64,000 bases of DNA from Phaeodactylum tricornutum CCAP 1055/1 (lineage: Eukaryota > Bacillariophyta > Bacillariophyceae > Surirellales > Neidiaceae). Below are positions 49,537 to 64,000 of this stretch, piece by piece. Under the pieces are notes generated by a model. That model searched no databases. It saw only the letters and a program-made list of their open reading frames with translations, and was not told where the DNA came from. The position numbers and the translations under genes were made by a program. Positions within the stretch are counted from its first letter, which is position 1. Each line of letters opens with the position of its first letter. The DNA lies in NCBI RefSeq assembly GCF_000150955.2, contig NC_011675.1, positions 929,650-993,649 of the forward strand, given 5' to 3'.

Positions 49537-50520
49537 TCAGCTATTTCCATTGCTGTTGGTCGAAGCAGTATTTCGTAAGATCCACGGATGCTTCGGGACA
49601 TTTCGTAAACACATTCTTTTGTTCGGCTCTTTTACCAACAGCTTACGGATAAGGTCTTGGGCATCCTCCGCAACACCACGAGGAAAAACTAAGTCAACCC
49701 TTGAAATCCGTCTGTATGTCGCTGAATGTCCTTCGGCTTCAAAAGGCGGGGCACCAGTCAAGAATTCGTATAGGAGCACCCCTAGGCACCAGACATCCAC
49801 ATTCTCATCGTGTTCTCGTCCTTCTACCATCTCCGGAGGAAGATAATCGAGTGTCCCGCACAAGGTGTTTCGTCGAGACGTCGGCGCATGCACAGACCAA
49901 CCAAAATCGGCAATTTTGATTTCGCCATAGGCACCAAGAAGAAGGTTTTCTGGTTTGATGTCTCGATGGATGACATGCTTGCTATGACAGTAATTCAACG
50001 CGAGGGCCAAGTCCGAGATGTACTGAGCGGTCGTTCCTTCCGAAAATCGTCCACGGGTAGTTAGCTTTTTGTACAGCTCTCCGCCAGGTGAGTATTCCAG
50101 AATTAAGTAGATGCGCTTGTTGTCATAGAAATATCCATACATTCGTAGAATATTGGCATGGCGCAGGTGGCTTTGAATCTCGATTTCACGGCGTAGTTGA
50201 TGCTCGACACCAGCCTTGAGCAATTGAGATTTTTGGAGGACTTTTATGGCCACAATGTACTTGGTGCGTTTCTCCCGTGCGAGATACACGGATCCAAACT
50301 TACCCCGACCGAGGGGTTTCCCTATTTCAAAGTCCTTCAAAGACCAACGTTGCCCTTTCTCGGCCTCGCTGTGCCGGCTGTTGGTCGAGCTGCTCGCTAG
50401 TGTTATCGTTGCTTCTGCGGCAAGCGAGGCCTCAAAAGCAGCTTTTGGACTCAATCCACGTTTCCAGCTACCTTTGACCGGGGAATTTAATTCCGCATTC
50501 TCTTTATCCATGGTAGACAT
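49537..50520 (-). CDS. AUR: Aurora-type mitotic protein kinase
   Basis: 327 residues, intronless. A short N-terminal tail carries M-S-T-M-D-K-E-N, an APC/C KEN box at residues 6-8. Kinase motifs: [20 protein letters not shown] (glycine loop about 70), [51 protein letters not shown] (about 185), [13 protein letters not shown], and [20 protein letters not shown]. The last is the Aurora activation loop (R-x-T-x-C-G-T-x-D-Y-L-P-P-E), with the auto-phosphorylated threonine. A second ATG at 50511 would drop three residues but keep the KEN box. Aurora kinases run centrosome, kinetochore and cytokinesis steps. The sequence alone does not separate A from B type. Confidence 0.93.
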   Translation of the reverse strand: MSTMDKENAELNSPVKGSWKRGLSPKAAFEASLAAEATITLASSSTNSRHSEAEKGQRWSLKDFEIGKPLGRGKFGSVYLAREKRTKYIVAIKVLQKSQLLKAGVEHQLRREIEIQSHLRHANILRMYGYFYDNKRIYLILEYSPGGELYKKLTTRGRFSEGTTAQYISDLALALNYCHSKHVIHRDIKPENLLLGAYGEIKIADFGWSVHAPTSRRNTLCGTLDYLPPEMVEGREHDENVDVWCLGVLLYEFLTGAPPFEAEGHSATYRRISRVDLVFPRGVAEDAQDLIRKLLVKEPNKRMCLRNVPKHPWILRNTASTNSNGNS

Positions 50521-50824
50521 AATATGGAAAACCTGTCAATCCCGATTCTTCAGTGCTGTGGGTGCTTTCAAATGGGGCAAGGCAGGGCCGGGCCCATCCT
50601 TAAGCCACGGAAGCCTTCGCAACTAAACAACTTCCCCCCCCCCCCGTGAGCGAGAGAGATAACCGGAAATTTAGCGATTCCTTGAAACGACATTTCAAGC
50701 GCCTTATCAATGAATAAGTGCCATACTCTAACTAATCATTTAAGGCGATTGCTGTTGGCCGTTATTAAACGCTATGCAATTATAGAGTTATCTAACATTA
50801 TTTGAATAGTTGTATCTTATTTCA
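50521..50824. other. Divergent spacer between Aurora and phosphatase genes
   Basis: 304 bp, with a run of 12 C at 50634-50645. AT-rich from 50690 on. No gene recognised. Confidence 0.5.
50634..50645. repeat. Homopolymer run of 12 C
   Basis: Twelve consecutive C residues 110 bp upstream of the Aurora ATG; length may be a sequencing or assembly uncertainty. Confidence 0.9.
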
Positions 50825-51870
50825 ATGGCACCGTAAGAGAACCTGTGTCTTCTGTCTTTTTCGGTACCCGGATTTAACCTTCGACTCTTGTCTCGTTGCG
50901 ACGACGTTCTTTCTTTTTTGAAAAGGATTTTTTTGGTCTGGCACAAGGCAAAATTTTACCCCCTGTTGGAGACTTGGAGCGCGAAAAAGCTTCACAACTG
51001 TTCTATCGCATAAGACTACGCGGTTCAACTCGTGTTAGCAGGATAGGCACAGTCCACGGAGTTTACCTCAAGTATGTTGGGCTTTCTGCTCTTTCTTACG
51101 CCAGTTTCGCTTTTCTTATGAAAAGGGAAAATGGCGATAGCCTCTCCCTGACTGAGCTCCTCTCAACTGGTTCGAACATGCAAATTTTTTCCGCACTCAC
51201 TATGGGATACTCTACGATCTTGAACGGCGTCATCGCTGTGCTTTTCAAACTTGAGGTGGGCATGGGGATGGTCGGAAAAAACAGAAAGACGGGCAAAATT
51301 CCAACGTGGAGTTACATTCTTTTGTTTCCCTTTCATGTTCCGACTCTTTTGTATACACATATGCATACGATGCATAGTACGTATAAAGTAAAACGTGATG
51401 GCAAATTTGTTCAAGAAAAGGTTCCGACGGCATCAGAAGTCCAGCCCGGCTGGTGGGTTGGCGGCTGCTACGCGCACGAGCTGAAAAAGGACTGGGCTGG
51501 TGTCGTTGATTTGACGGTGGAATTTCCAGAGTCTTGCATCAAACGCACCCGAGGCTACATTTCTCTGCCAACTTGGGACGGTGTCCCCTGTTCCCCAGCT
51601 CAGCTTGAGGAGGCAGCCACTTTTGCCGTCAACGCTGCTCAGCAAGGGGGCGATGTACTTGTCCACTGCGCACACGGACGGGGGCGCAGTACCACCGTTA
51701 TGTGTGCTTGTCTCGTCAAAGCTGGACTCTTTGATACGTGGAAAGAAGCTTTTGAAAAAGGAATTCAGCCCCAGCGCTCTGTATGTAAATTGAACAAAAG
51801 AATGCGGGAGAACCTCACAGCTTGGCAAGAGCACTATGTCGACGGTGAACCTAAGAAGAAGGGCCAATAG
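50825..51870 (+). CDS. Membrane-bound dual-specificity protein phosphatase
   Basis: The ORF frame that starts near 50896 has no ATG before 51118 and would cut a hydrophobic helix. A better model is exon 1 50825-50832 (ATGGCACC), a 209-bp intron (GTAAGA to TTAGCAG) and exon 2 51042-51870, phase 2, giving 278 residues starting MAPIGTVHGVYLKYVGLSAL. Three hydrophobic segments follow (about 10-30, 45-75 and 95-120, e.g. TWSYILLFPFHVPTLLYTHM). The C-terminal half is a phosphatase: VQPGWWVGGCYAHELKK, WAGVVDLTVEFPES, and the loop VLVHCAHGRGRSTTVMCACL with Cys212 and Arg218 (C-x5-R). The acid residue is the D in VVDLT or in TWDG. Substrate may be protein or lipid; PTPMT1-like lipid phosphatases share this loop. 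Tiny first exon needs transcript support. Confidence 0.8.
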
Positions 51871-53085
51871 GCTGAAGTTTACTCAATTCTTCGTGGGAAA
51901 GTTGACTCGAACGCGTTGCCACTCAAAGCGGGCATCCTGACCTTGCCAATGTATACGATGACATAGCATATTTTAGCAGTAAGCCACAAGAGACAGAGCT
52001 ACGTAGTTTACCTTATTTCGGTGCTGCCATGTGAGGATGCTAGAGAGATAGGTTTACAGTTTTGGTCTTTACTGAAAGGAATATTGCGTTGGCAATCAAG
52101 GTGGAAAACGCTTCCCTAGAAGTAGCTCTCAAGGTAGTTTACGCAAATAGACGACCGACAAGGTATAGCTGTCACGGTGGAGGACGGCTACAAGATAGGG
52201 CTCAATTTCCCAGCACTTCCGAATCAGTGGTAATCCATTGATACAAACGCGGGTTCGGGAGTCTGGGTACAGACTTCTTAGCCGATCCGACAAATAGTTG
52301 GACGCCGTTTGAATCGTTTGTGTTTTTCCCACTATCTATCTATATGTTCCTTGTGTTGCTGTCCATCGAATCGTCCTTCCGGTTCCCCGGCATAAATCGA
52401 GCACGGTGTCCCTAGACGTTCATTAGGGTTCGTATGTTCCTCCCAGACATACAGAACCTAACGTTCAGACCAACTACGTGAGCCCAAACTATGGATTTCA
52501 AATGAGTGCCTTATGTAAAGGTTGCTACTGTGAAGATGTCTCACTTTGGATTTCCGATACATATTGTCCTGTACGCGAGGCCACGCCCGAGGTTCTGTTC
52601 TGACAAAGTCTCGAAACAGTCAATCGCGTTGGATCGAAAAAGGGTCATTTTCCCTAAATGGTTTTGTCGTTCGAACGTTTTGATTGGTCATATTGGGAGC
52701 GTTGTGTCGTGTTGCATGTCATGTTCGTGCACGTGGTACCGAACTATTCTGTGTGGCGCTGGCAGTGGGACAGCCGAATACCGCTGGGGCGTGGGTAAAT
52801 GGGTATATGTTAACGCAAGATTTCTACGCTCGTCGAGGACTGTACGTCGGGTACCGATGAAATAGACAAAAACGGCCGCAGCACACCTTCCCACGCTCCG
52901 AGAGAGGTCGCTTCGTCGAATGCGGACATTTCAGCGCAACACCCGGCGAAACGTTTTGTTTCTGCTAGACGCGAACTTTTCGTTTTGGAGGTTGACATTC
53001 AGGGTTTCTTCCTCTGTAATATATCTTTTTCGAGTTTTTACGAGAATTGGACGACTACCTCCCAATACTAGTGAAGTTGAGCAAG
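51871..53085. other. Long spacer before the CBP/p300 gene
   Basis: 1.2 kb. A minus-strand frame at 52129-52332 (67 codons, GTG start, Y-L-S-D-R-L-R-S-L-Y-P-D and so on) looks mildly protein-like but has no ATG and no family; it could be a last exon of an unseen gene. Nothing else recognised. Confidence 0.4.
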
Positions 53086-56000
53086 ATGCAATCCAATAGT
53101 GGTGGGATGCCTGGAGGTAGTATGAACGCAACGTCGATGCAAGACATGCAACGTTTGCAGCTCCAAATGGCGCAGTATCAACAGCAGCAGCAACAACAAC
53201 AACGACAGGCGCCCGTCGGAAACCAGCTACTCCTTAACAATCACAACAGTGTGTCAAACCTAAATATGCAGCAGCAGTTTCCCAGCAACACAAACAACGC
53301 GCCTACCGCATCATTTGTGAACCTGTCGACACAATCTGGCGCCGCAGGTCGTATGAGTAATCCGGCGCTTGCCATGATGCAACAACAGCAGCAGGGAGTT
53401 GTGACAGGTAGCAATGGCGCTTCATTGATGAATTCCGGGGGTCCCAACGCGGCTTCCATGTTTAGTTGGAATGGAATGCAGCAGCCACAGCAGGGTCAGA
53501 ACGCGTCGTCGATGGACGCCAGCACCGGAAGTAGTGCTCGTCTCATGGCTATGGCTAACATGAATCGTATGAGTATAGGGGGAGGGGCCGGTACTATTTC
53601 AGGGCAGGGGAATAGTATGAATCCGTCTACGAGCACAATGCCGAATATGCAGACTTTACTTCAGCAGCAGCAGGTGAACGCCTCTCATACACCAAATCAG
53701 ATGGGCTTTCAGCAGCAGCATCACTTGTCGGGGTCTCAGATGGGATCGTCCACAAATACGAATCACACCAACGGTGGAGGAGCACAGCAGCTTATGCTAC
53801 AGCAGCAGATCGCGAGTTTACAGAAGCAGATGCAATTTCAACATCAAGGTGGCATTGGAACCGTATCAGCTATGCAGAATCCTTCTATATCCAATGCAAC
53901 TGTTGGCAGTGCGGGTCCACGGGCGGCAAACTCGCTGCAATCTCACCAGCAGCAACTTCTGCAGCAAATACAGCAACAACAGCATGTTGGGCCCGGGCCT
54001 CCTTCTATGCCTGCGCAACACCAGCAACCCTATCAACAACACCAAATGTCTGCCGGAATGCAGTCTCTGCATCAGCAAGACTCGACTCCACAAAATATGA
54101 TGAATATGCTTCAACAGCAACCTCAATCTCACGCCAGAAATAATGCCATGGCTAACGTGATGAGTGATCAATCAAGTCAGACTCTTAGTCGAAGTGGGTC
54201 CTTAAATGAGCAACAGTTGCGAATTCATCAGCAGAATCTGCTGCGTGCTTCATCCGGGCAGCAAACCACGGTGTCGGATACGCAAGAAGCGGCGAAGTCC
54301 GTAAGATCGCAGCAGCAGTCACCAAGTCAACCGTCCAAACAACATGGAATGCATCCACAAAATGCAACGTCGTATCAACCATCCAACAATATTGTACAGG
54401 GTCCATTTGGCGGAATGCATGGCTTGCCCAATCAGCATAGCATGCAAAGTGTGTCCAACCAACAGCTAAACAATCATGGGAAAGCAATGCCGATGCATTC
54501 CGATGGTAGCACTACTTTAGGCATGTCCTCACATGGGAACAATAGCATGTACAGTGGGCAAATGAGTGGTAGTAACGCTTCTCAGCAGCAGGGTAGCGAC
54601 GATCCAATTTCCATTTCACAGCACAGTAATTTAAGTGCTGGTCAGCTGTCACGCACTCATCAAGCGAGCAGCAATGACTCTGGACAAAAGACTTTTCTGG
54701 ATGGTAGCTTTGCTGGGGGCTGGCAATCTAACGATGATCTGCCAGATCGACGTCGCGTTATATTTAGCATTTTAGAGGTGATTCGGCAGATTCGGCCCGA
54801 CGATACGAGCAAAATGTCAAACAAGTAAGTTCTTTTCGAGGTTTATTACGTGGTGCCGGCTTATGACAAGTTTCTCAGCTAGCTCTTTCTCTCTTAGACT
54901 ACCTCATATGGCAAAGAGCCTGGAAGAGCATTTGTATCGATCGGCACACAGCAAAGACGAATACATGGATTTTTCAACTCTGAAGGAGCGTTTGCAAGCA
55001 ATTGCGCATGGACTTGACCTGCACAGAGGTTCCTCTTCGCCAATGGTTTCCAAGAATCATGATACGACGCACTTGCCCCAGCAAAGTAGTAATCCAAGCT
55101 ATTCAAATATTGAGTCTCAGCAGAATTCTTTGCAAATCGGCTTTCCGCCAAGCTTGACTGCATCTGGTCCGACAAGTCAGCAGCATCAAAATGCGGGTTG
55201 GACGGGTCCATATGATGTAAGTTCCAAGGATGTGATGAAAATTCAAGGCCAAAACAACGCCGACAATTTAGTTGTGCAGAGAAACGCAGCTAGTCAGCAG
55301 AGCTTTGGACGTATTGCTGGTTCGAATAGTCAACATGGAGGCATTATGTCGGGATCAAATACCGCTGGTCCAAACCACAACAGCGGAATTTGGCCAACGA
55401 ATATGGGATCGTCGGAAAGTTTGGGTCAACCGAGCATAGGGAATGTGGCAATGAACGGCGGCTCGCAGCATCAATCCTCAATGAATCAAGGGATGAACGA
55501 TATGGCGTCGATGAGTCAGACTTCGCAACAGAACGATTTTGCTGGGTCTTCCCTGTTTATTGATCCTTTGCAAGGCTTCAATTGGCAGAGCGGTTTCCTT
55601 TCGGACTCAAATATGCCTCCCCCTGTCGGGAATGGTATAGTTAACTCGGATTATCCAAATACACCCAAGTACCAGGATCCGGGCGTAGCGCAGAAGCAGA
55701 AGGTCATATTGCAGCAGCAACAGCGATTGCTGCTACTTCGGCATGCCAGTAAATGCAAGGCGGGATCAAACTGTACGACGAAGTTCTGTTCTCAGATGGT
55801 GACCTTGTGGAAGCATATGAAGACTTGCCGTGATAAGAATTGTAAGACTTCTCATTGCTTGAGCAGTCGTTGTGTTTTGAATCACTACCGTATTTGCAAA
55901 AATCAAGGCAAGACGTCGACTTGTGAAGTATGCGGTCCTGTGATGGCGAAAATCCGTCAACAGGAGCGCGACGATGGTACTGGTGATCCCTTGGCCACCG

Positions 56001-59000
56001 ATTCCTCTGCCATGAACTATCTTCAGCCAAGCTTGAATGCTCTTCCAAATGTGATTCCGACAAAACAAATCGGTGGTTTGTCACAGGTTCGACGGAGCGA
56101 TAATATTTTGGAAAATTCTTGTCAAAGTGAACAGGTCCAGCTGCAGCAATTGCAGGCGCAGCAAATGAAACTTCAAACACAGTTGGATTCATTGAAGCAG
56201 CTTCAGAAACAGCAAGAGCAATTGCTCGAGCAGCAGTCGAGAATACAGGAGCAGGCGCATAAGGTCAAGGACCCAAGCTCCCAGCAAGCACAACAATTGC
56301 AACAACAGCAGCTTCTTCTGCATCAGCTACAGAAACGATGCGAACAACAGCAGCTTCAGCTACAACAAGAGATTCAGTCCCAATCGAGAACAGCTGGTTT
56401 GGCCCAAGCTCAGGCTCAGCAATTCCAAGCGGCAGCACAGTTTCGTACAAGTGTACAAGAGGCCCAGATGTTGCAGTCTTCATCACCAATTATTCCTGGA
56501 TCCTACGGGGAACCAACAGAGTCTAAGAAAAAGCGGCATACGGTAACAAAATCCAAACGAATTTCGTCGAAAGGGAAGCGTGGTGGGAAAGGGAAAGGAC
56601 TTCGGGCTGCGGTTGAGGTTCTATCATCCCATGATCCAGCCGAAGATAACTTTGATCCATATGCCTCGCCAAAAAAGAGGGGTCTGTCTTCTTCTTCGAA
56701 GCCAGCGCAAAAGAAAAGGAAGGCAACTTCCGATAAAGAGGCTGACCCAGGCGAAAGGGCGACAGGAACTGATATTGTGGAAGACTCGACGCTGGCGTAT
56801 GAAGGCAATACGTCTTTGCTTCCGTTCATGAGTCTAGTCAGCGTCAGAAAACATGTGGATTCTCTGAATAAAAAAACAAGTCTTTGGTCTCGCATGGTGA
56901 CTTACAAGTGTCTTCCAGTCATTCAAGAGCTCATTGACGACCAGTTTGGGTGGGTTTTCCACGACGCCGTCGATCCAATTGCACTTGGCTTGCCCGACTA
57001 CTTTGATGTTGTGAAACATCCCATGCATCTCGAGCTTGTGAAGAAAAAACTGGAAAATGCGATCTACTGTGACACAGACAGTTTTGCGCATGACGTTGAG
57101 CTAGTTTTTGAGAATGCTATTTTGTACAATGGGGAAACCAGTGAAGTTGGAGAGCTAGCGAATAGTTTCTTGGTCAAGTTTGCTCAGATATACGAGAAGC
57201 TCATTGCAGGTATGTATTAGTTGTGATCGAAGTAGTCGTGTATTTCGAGGCTTTTGTTCACTTATATTCAATCAATTTTTCGAAAAGGAATCGAGTCGCC
57301 GCAGCAACTCGTGAAAAAGAATGGGGAGGCTTGTGCTCTCTGTGGTCTCCAAAAGAGACAGCTTGAGCCATTATCGCTTTATTGTCATGGGAACTGTGGT
57401 ATGCAGCCTATCGAAAGGCATTCATCTTACTTTACCGATCACTCAAAATCAAATCTTTGGTGTTTATTGTGTTACGATCAGTTGCACGAAGAAAAAATCA
57501 TATTGCTGGACGACGGAAGTGATATTAGAAAAAAGGATTTACAAGAGTTCAAGAATGACACTTGTCCTGAGGAAGCATGGATCACTTGTGACGAGTGTAA
57601 TTCTCAAGTTCACGAAGTTTGCGCTCTTTTCAGCAGGAGAAACGAGGCAAAAGCTTCGTACACCTGCCCAAACTGCTATACCTCGAAATCTTTAGCGTCG
57701 CAAAGCACGAAGTCTGTGGCCAAGTTTGTAAAGGGGGCTGATTATTTACCACACTGTAAAATGAGTATTGATATCGAAAAGGGACTTCATAGAACGCTCC
57801 AAGATCTCTATGATGCCAAAGCGAAAGATGAAAAATTGGGGGCCGGCCAAACTGAGCAAGCGGAGGGTCTCACTGTTAGAGTGCTATCAAATGTAGAAAA
57901 GAAACAATCTGTAGGAGCGAGGGTAAGTAAAAAGCGGAGCTTCCAGTCAAATTTCTTGGAAGTTGTTCTCATTCTGAGGTTCCTCTTCACAGATGCAACG
58001 CTGTTTTTCCGAAAAGGGGTACCCTTTAGAGTTTCCTGTACGCTCGAAATGCATTGCCCTCTTTCAAAAAATCCACGGTGTTGACACCCTTCTTTTTTCA
58101 GTCTATGTGTATGAATACGGGCAAGAATGTCCAGCTCCGAACAAAAGAAGGGTGTACATTTCTTGCTTAGATTCTGTTCAATATTTTGAGCCCAGCTGCT
58201 ACCGTAAAGCGGCTTACCAGGCAATCATTGTCGAATATCTGCGTTACGTAAAGGAGCGAGGCTTCCATACGGCTCATATATGGAGCTGTCCTCTGACGCC
58301 CGAAGACGGATACATTTTCTATTGTCACCCATCGCACCAACTTATACCGCGAGAAGATATGCTTCAGTCATGGTATCATCAGCTACTAGAAAAGGCGAAG
58401 TCAAGTGGTGTTGCTATTAGCACCACCACGCTCTATCACGAGTATTTTGAAGGTGGGGCTGATTCTACGAAAATTGAGCAACAAAGGTTGCCGACCTGTC
58501 TCCCATATTTTGAAGGTGACTACATACCTGGTGAAATCGAGAATATCCTGGAAACAATTGATGAAAAAGAAAATCAGAGTAGTGTCCAGAAACTGATCAT
58601 GTCCCTGCTTGGGCAGAGGATCATGAAGATGAAAGACAATTTCCTCGTTGTTCATTTACACAATGATGGTGTTGCTGCGGCTAGCGAGCAAAGCGAAGAC
58701 GTTTCAAAAGGGTGTGACGGCTGCGACGAGAAAATAGTGCTCAGCAAGAGATCAAGTACAACTGAACCGGGTTTGATGCGGATCGATGTAAGGGACGATG
58801 ATGTAGCAATGACGGAAGCTGACGCTTTTCCTGCCCGGGAGGATCCTACTGTATTGAAAACAGCTGCTCCACCGAAGAAGGTAAATACTCCGGAGAAAGC
58901 TACACGTTCAATGGGAGAGGCAACATCCAAATCTGAAAAAACTGAAGACAAGAGTGTTCCAACACCTGGTATGTTGCTATTTGAAAAGCCTGGGAGCGAC

Positions 59001-60674
59001 ACAAGTCTTGTTGATTCAGCTAAAGACGCAGCAAATGAGGGTGTGGCCCCAATATCAGTTTCAATGGGAGAACCAACAGCCGAATCTGAAAAGAGGAAAG
59101 ATAGATATGTTTCGACAGCTATTGTTTGTGAGAAGCCTAGGAGTAACTTCAGTCTGATTGAATCAACGAAAGATACAGCAGAAACCGCTGCGGCCCCCGA
59201 TTCAATTTCGATAGTAGATTCAAAAGTTGATTCCAAAGACACGGCTTATTCAACAACTGGCGCTTTGCTTTGTGGTAAGCCTGGGAGCGACATAAGCCCG
59301 ATTGATTCAGCCGATAACGTCAAAAATGAAATTGAGCTTCCTGGTGTAAGAGTAGCTGGAGTGAAAGAAGAAAGTGGAAGCGAGGGATTGCGGGAGAAAG
59401 TCAGCCTTGCGCATACTGGTACGTCTAACGACATACATCTTTTGTCAAGAGGCGCCACTGATGCTGATGTGTCTAGAGATAACGCTCATGTTGGCGCAAA
59501 CGCAGTTTGCGTTGTAGAATTAAAAGCTAACGATGAACCTCCGCTAGAAGAATCGGGCGGTAACGGAGGCCTGACAAACGAAAGCGATGGGGTCGCTGCT
59601 TCACTCATAGAGAAACAAGCTACCATCCAGATAGCTGGAGGGAATCTTTCCGAAACCCAAACGGAGCCAATCGATTCGGAGGATGGATGTATCGACGATT
59701 CTGTCAACACTGCAGTCCAATCTGGCGAGTTGGATGAAAAGGAGGGAAGTGCAACAGAACAAAATCGGGATGAAGTGATTGCCACCATCGACAAGAAAGC
59801 GAGCAAAAGGCTTATGGACAGCGCGATCTCAACCCACACTGAACCCACCGAATCTTCGAGTGAAATTTCGACAAAAAGTGCTCTGGCGAGCAGAAGCCCT
59901 CTCGTCAATAGAAAGAGGCCGCTGAATTCGGTTGAATCCAACACATGGGATGAAGATGCTCCCATTGAAAATGCTTTGTTTGAAACCCCACAGCATTTCT
60001 TAAATTTTTGTAAAACAAAGCACTTTCAGTTTGATGAGCTTCGACGAGCCAAACACTCCACTTTGTCGATACTCTTTCAGCTGCACAATCCTATGGCTTC
60101 ACACGTTCTTCAGCAGTGCGGATCGTGCTACCGAGATATAACCTGCGATGCCAGGTACCATTGCAATGTTTGCTCCAACTTCGACTTGTGCCAAGAATGC
60201 TACAGCTCAGTAATGAAGAAGGAGTTTGTTCTGAATGACTCCCGCTTCGCTCATGACACGAGCCACACGTTTTCTCCCATTGATACGGAAATGCTTGAAG
60301 AAACGAAAACACGCGAAGAACGTCAGAAATCCTTAACGGCGCATGTTGAACTCCTGGAGCACGCTGTACCTTGCCAAGGCCCACCAGCATGCTCTCTGGA
60401 GAACTGCCAGCGCATGAAAAAACTCGTCGAGCACGTGGGAACTTGTATGATCCAACCAAAGAAGGACTGCAAGATTTGCAGTCGACTCCTGTCGCTATGT
60501 ACAATACATTCGCGTTTGTGCGCTATTCGCGGACCTTGTCCGATTCCCTTTTGTGACCGAATCCGAGAGCGCAACAAACGACTACGCCAGCAGCAAGATC
60601 TTGTGGACGACCGGCGCCGACAAGCTCAAAATGAATTGTACCAATCCTCTGAAGAGCCATCTATAACAACTTGA
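53086..60674 (+). CDS. CBP: CBP/p300-type histone acetyltransferase (KIX, TAZ, bromodomain, PHD, HAT, ZZ, TAZ)
   Basis: Four exons: 53086-54824, 54898-57209, 57288-57922 and 57993-60674 (introns 73, 78 and 70 bp, phases 2, 1, 0); 2455 residues. Order: Q-rich head (1-540); KIX-like helices split by intron 1 (RRRVIFSILEVIRQIRPD to EEHLYRSAHSKDEY); TAZ1 about 853-935 (LLLLRHASKCKAG, CRDKNCKTSHCLSSRCVL); bromodomain about 1259-1350 (WVFHDAVDPIALGLPDYFDV, NAILYNGETSEVGELA); RING/PHD about 1358-1484; HAT from about 1563 (FSVYVYEYGQECP, AAYQAIIVEYLRYVKERGF, HIWSCPLTPEDGYIFYCHP, PYFEGDYIPGE). Then a 430-residue disordered insert, the HAT end (ALFETPQHFLNFCKTKHF, LRRAKHSTLSILFQLHNP), ZZ (CDARYHCNVCSNFDLCQECY) and TAZ2. 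It acetylates histones as a coactivator. The HAT resembles plant HAC proteins. ATG 53086 is the first in frame. Confidence 0.93.
58909..59350 (+). repeat. Three degenerate coding repeats of about 47-50 residues in the HAT insert
   Basis: Each unit runs S-M/I-x-E/D, a charged part, then L-x-E/G-K-P-G/R-S-D/N-x-S-x-I/V-D/E-S-x-K-D. Starts are near 58909, 59063 and 59212. Examples are FEKPGSDTSLVDSAKDAANE and CGKPGSDISPIDSADNVKNE. Confidence 0.7.
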
Positions 60675-61140
60675 GACTGCAAGTCACTGTTTAACGTCAG
60701 AATGTCGTTGCTGTAGATATGTTCCTTTTCATTGTTGATGCTGGGATGAGTAAAGTTGGTTTTTTAAAAGACTGCAGTAGTAGGTTACTGTTAGTTGCCA
60801 AGAATACTGCTTGCGCCTTGCTTCAAATGACGAACAACTAGCTGTAGTAGCTTACAGTTAGCCACTAACTGGAAAGAGATTTCACAGACAATTTTACTCC
60901 TTACATCAATAGTAAAGAAATTCTCTATCTGGGTGTTGGACAGACGAGAAATGGCAGTTCGCTGTAAAGTACGACCAATCTGATCAGTAAAGATTGGGAC
61001 ATGGTAGTAAGTCGGCCGAAGAGCAGCCAGGCCCCTTTCGATCGGTTTTAAGCTACGAATAGTCTTGAGTTTTTGCGAGGCACCTCAAAAGTCCGCCTTT
61101 CATAAATTCGTTACATTGGATCGGAATACGTTTCGTCAAA
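60675..61140. other. Spacer between CBP/p300 and PRP22 genes
   Basis: 466 bp with no gene recognised; presumed 3' UTR and the PRP22 promoter. Confidence 0.5.

Positions 61141-64000
<2,860 letters not shown>

Noticed and set aside
52129-52332. Minus-strand frame of 67 codons
   Set aside because: Mildly protein-like but starts with GTG and has no ATG or recognisable family; left as a possible unseen last exon only.

Overview
The window is nuclear DNA of a eukaryotic microalga. It is most likely a diatom (stramenopile), close to Phaeodactylum in style; this is inferred from gene content and architecture, not from a species marker. Genes lie on both strands with short spacers. Introns are few and short (about 60-126 bp, one of 209 bp) with GT-AG ends, often GTACGT or GTAAGT donors. 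Several proteins carry ER or plastid-type presequences. No rRNA, tRNA or CRISPR array was recognised.

Bases 1-9.5k are a transposon graveyard. On the minus strand at the left edge is the N-terminal part of a PiggyBac-type transposase (1-1092, running off the window). Next come two head-to-tail decayed non-LTR (LINE) copies with endonuclease, reverse transcriptase and C2H2 fingers, and a third scrap fused to the second. A compact hAT transposon (7530-8791) with inverted termini and an 8-bp target duplication sits in older debris.

Bases 9.5k-64k are host genes. Trafficking: a PX-VPS9 Rab5-type exchange factor, EMC6, VPS26, VPS51 and a PH-like/NPF adaptor. Ribosome biogenesis and RNA: CMS1, FCF1/UTP24, RRS1, an RRP6-like exonuclease with a membrane tail, CstF-77/RNA14 and PRP22/DHX8 (cut by the right edge). 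Chromosome and cell cycle: CTF18, an Aurora kinase, and a CBP/p300-type acetyltransferase of about 2455 residues. Metabolism and signalling: a long-chain acyl-CoA synthetase, a short-chain dehydrogenase, a DegT-type aminotransferase with a presequence, a membrane dual-specificity phosphatase and an unusual protein kinase. Many CDS were rebuilt across introns by checking splice sites and phase.

The least explained part is 20.7-22.6 kb: three tandem paralogous genes for 70-72-residue proteins built from 14-residue repeats. Each has the same short conserved block about 120 bp upstream of its ATG. A second regulatory-looking signal is the 9-mer TCACWGTCA (either strand), seen 15 times, 14 of them outside coding sequence and mostly in gene-start regions. 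Neighbouring genes are often convergent with 23-92 bp between stop codons, or divergent from shared promoters.
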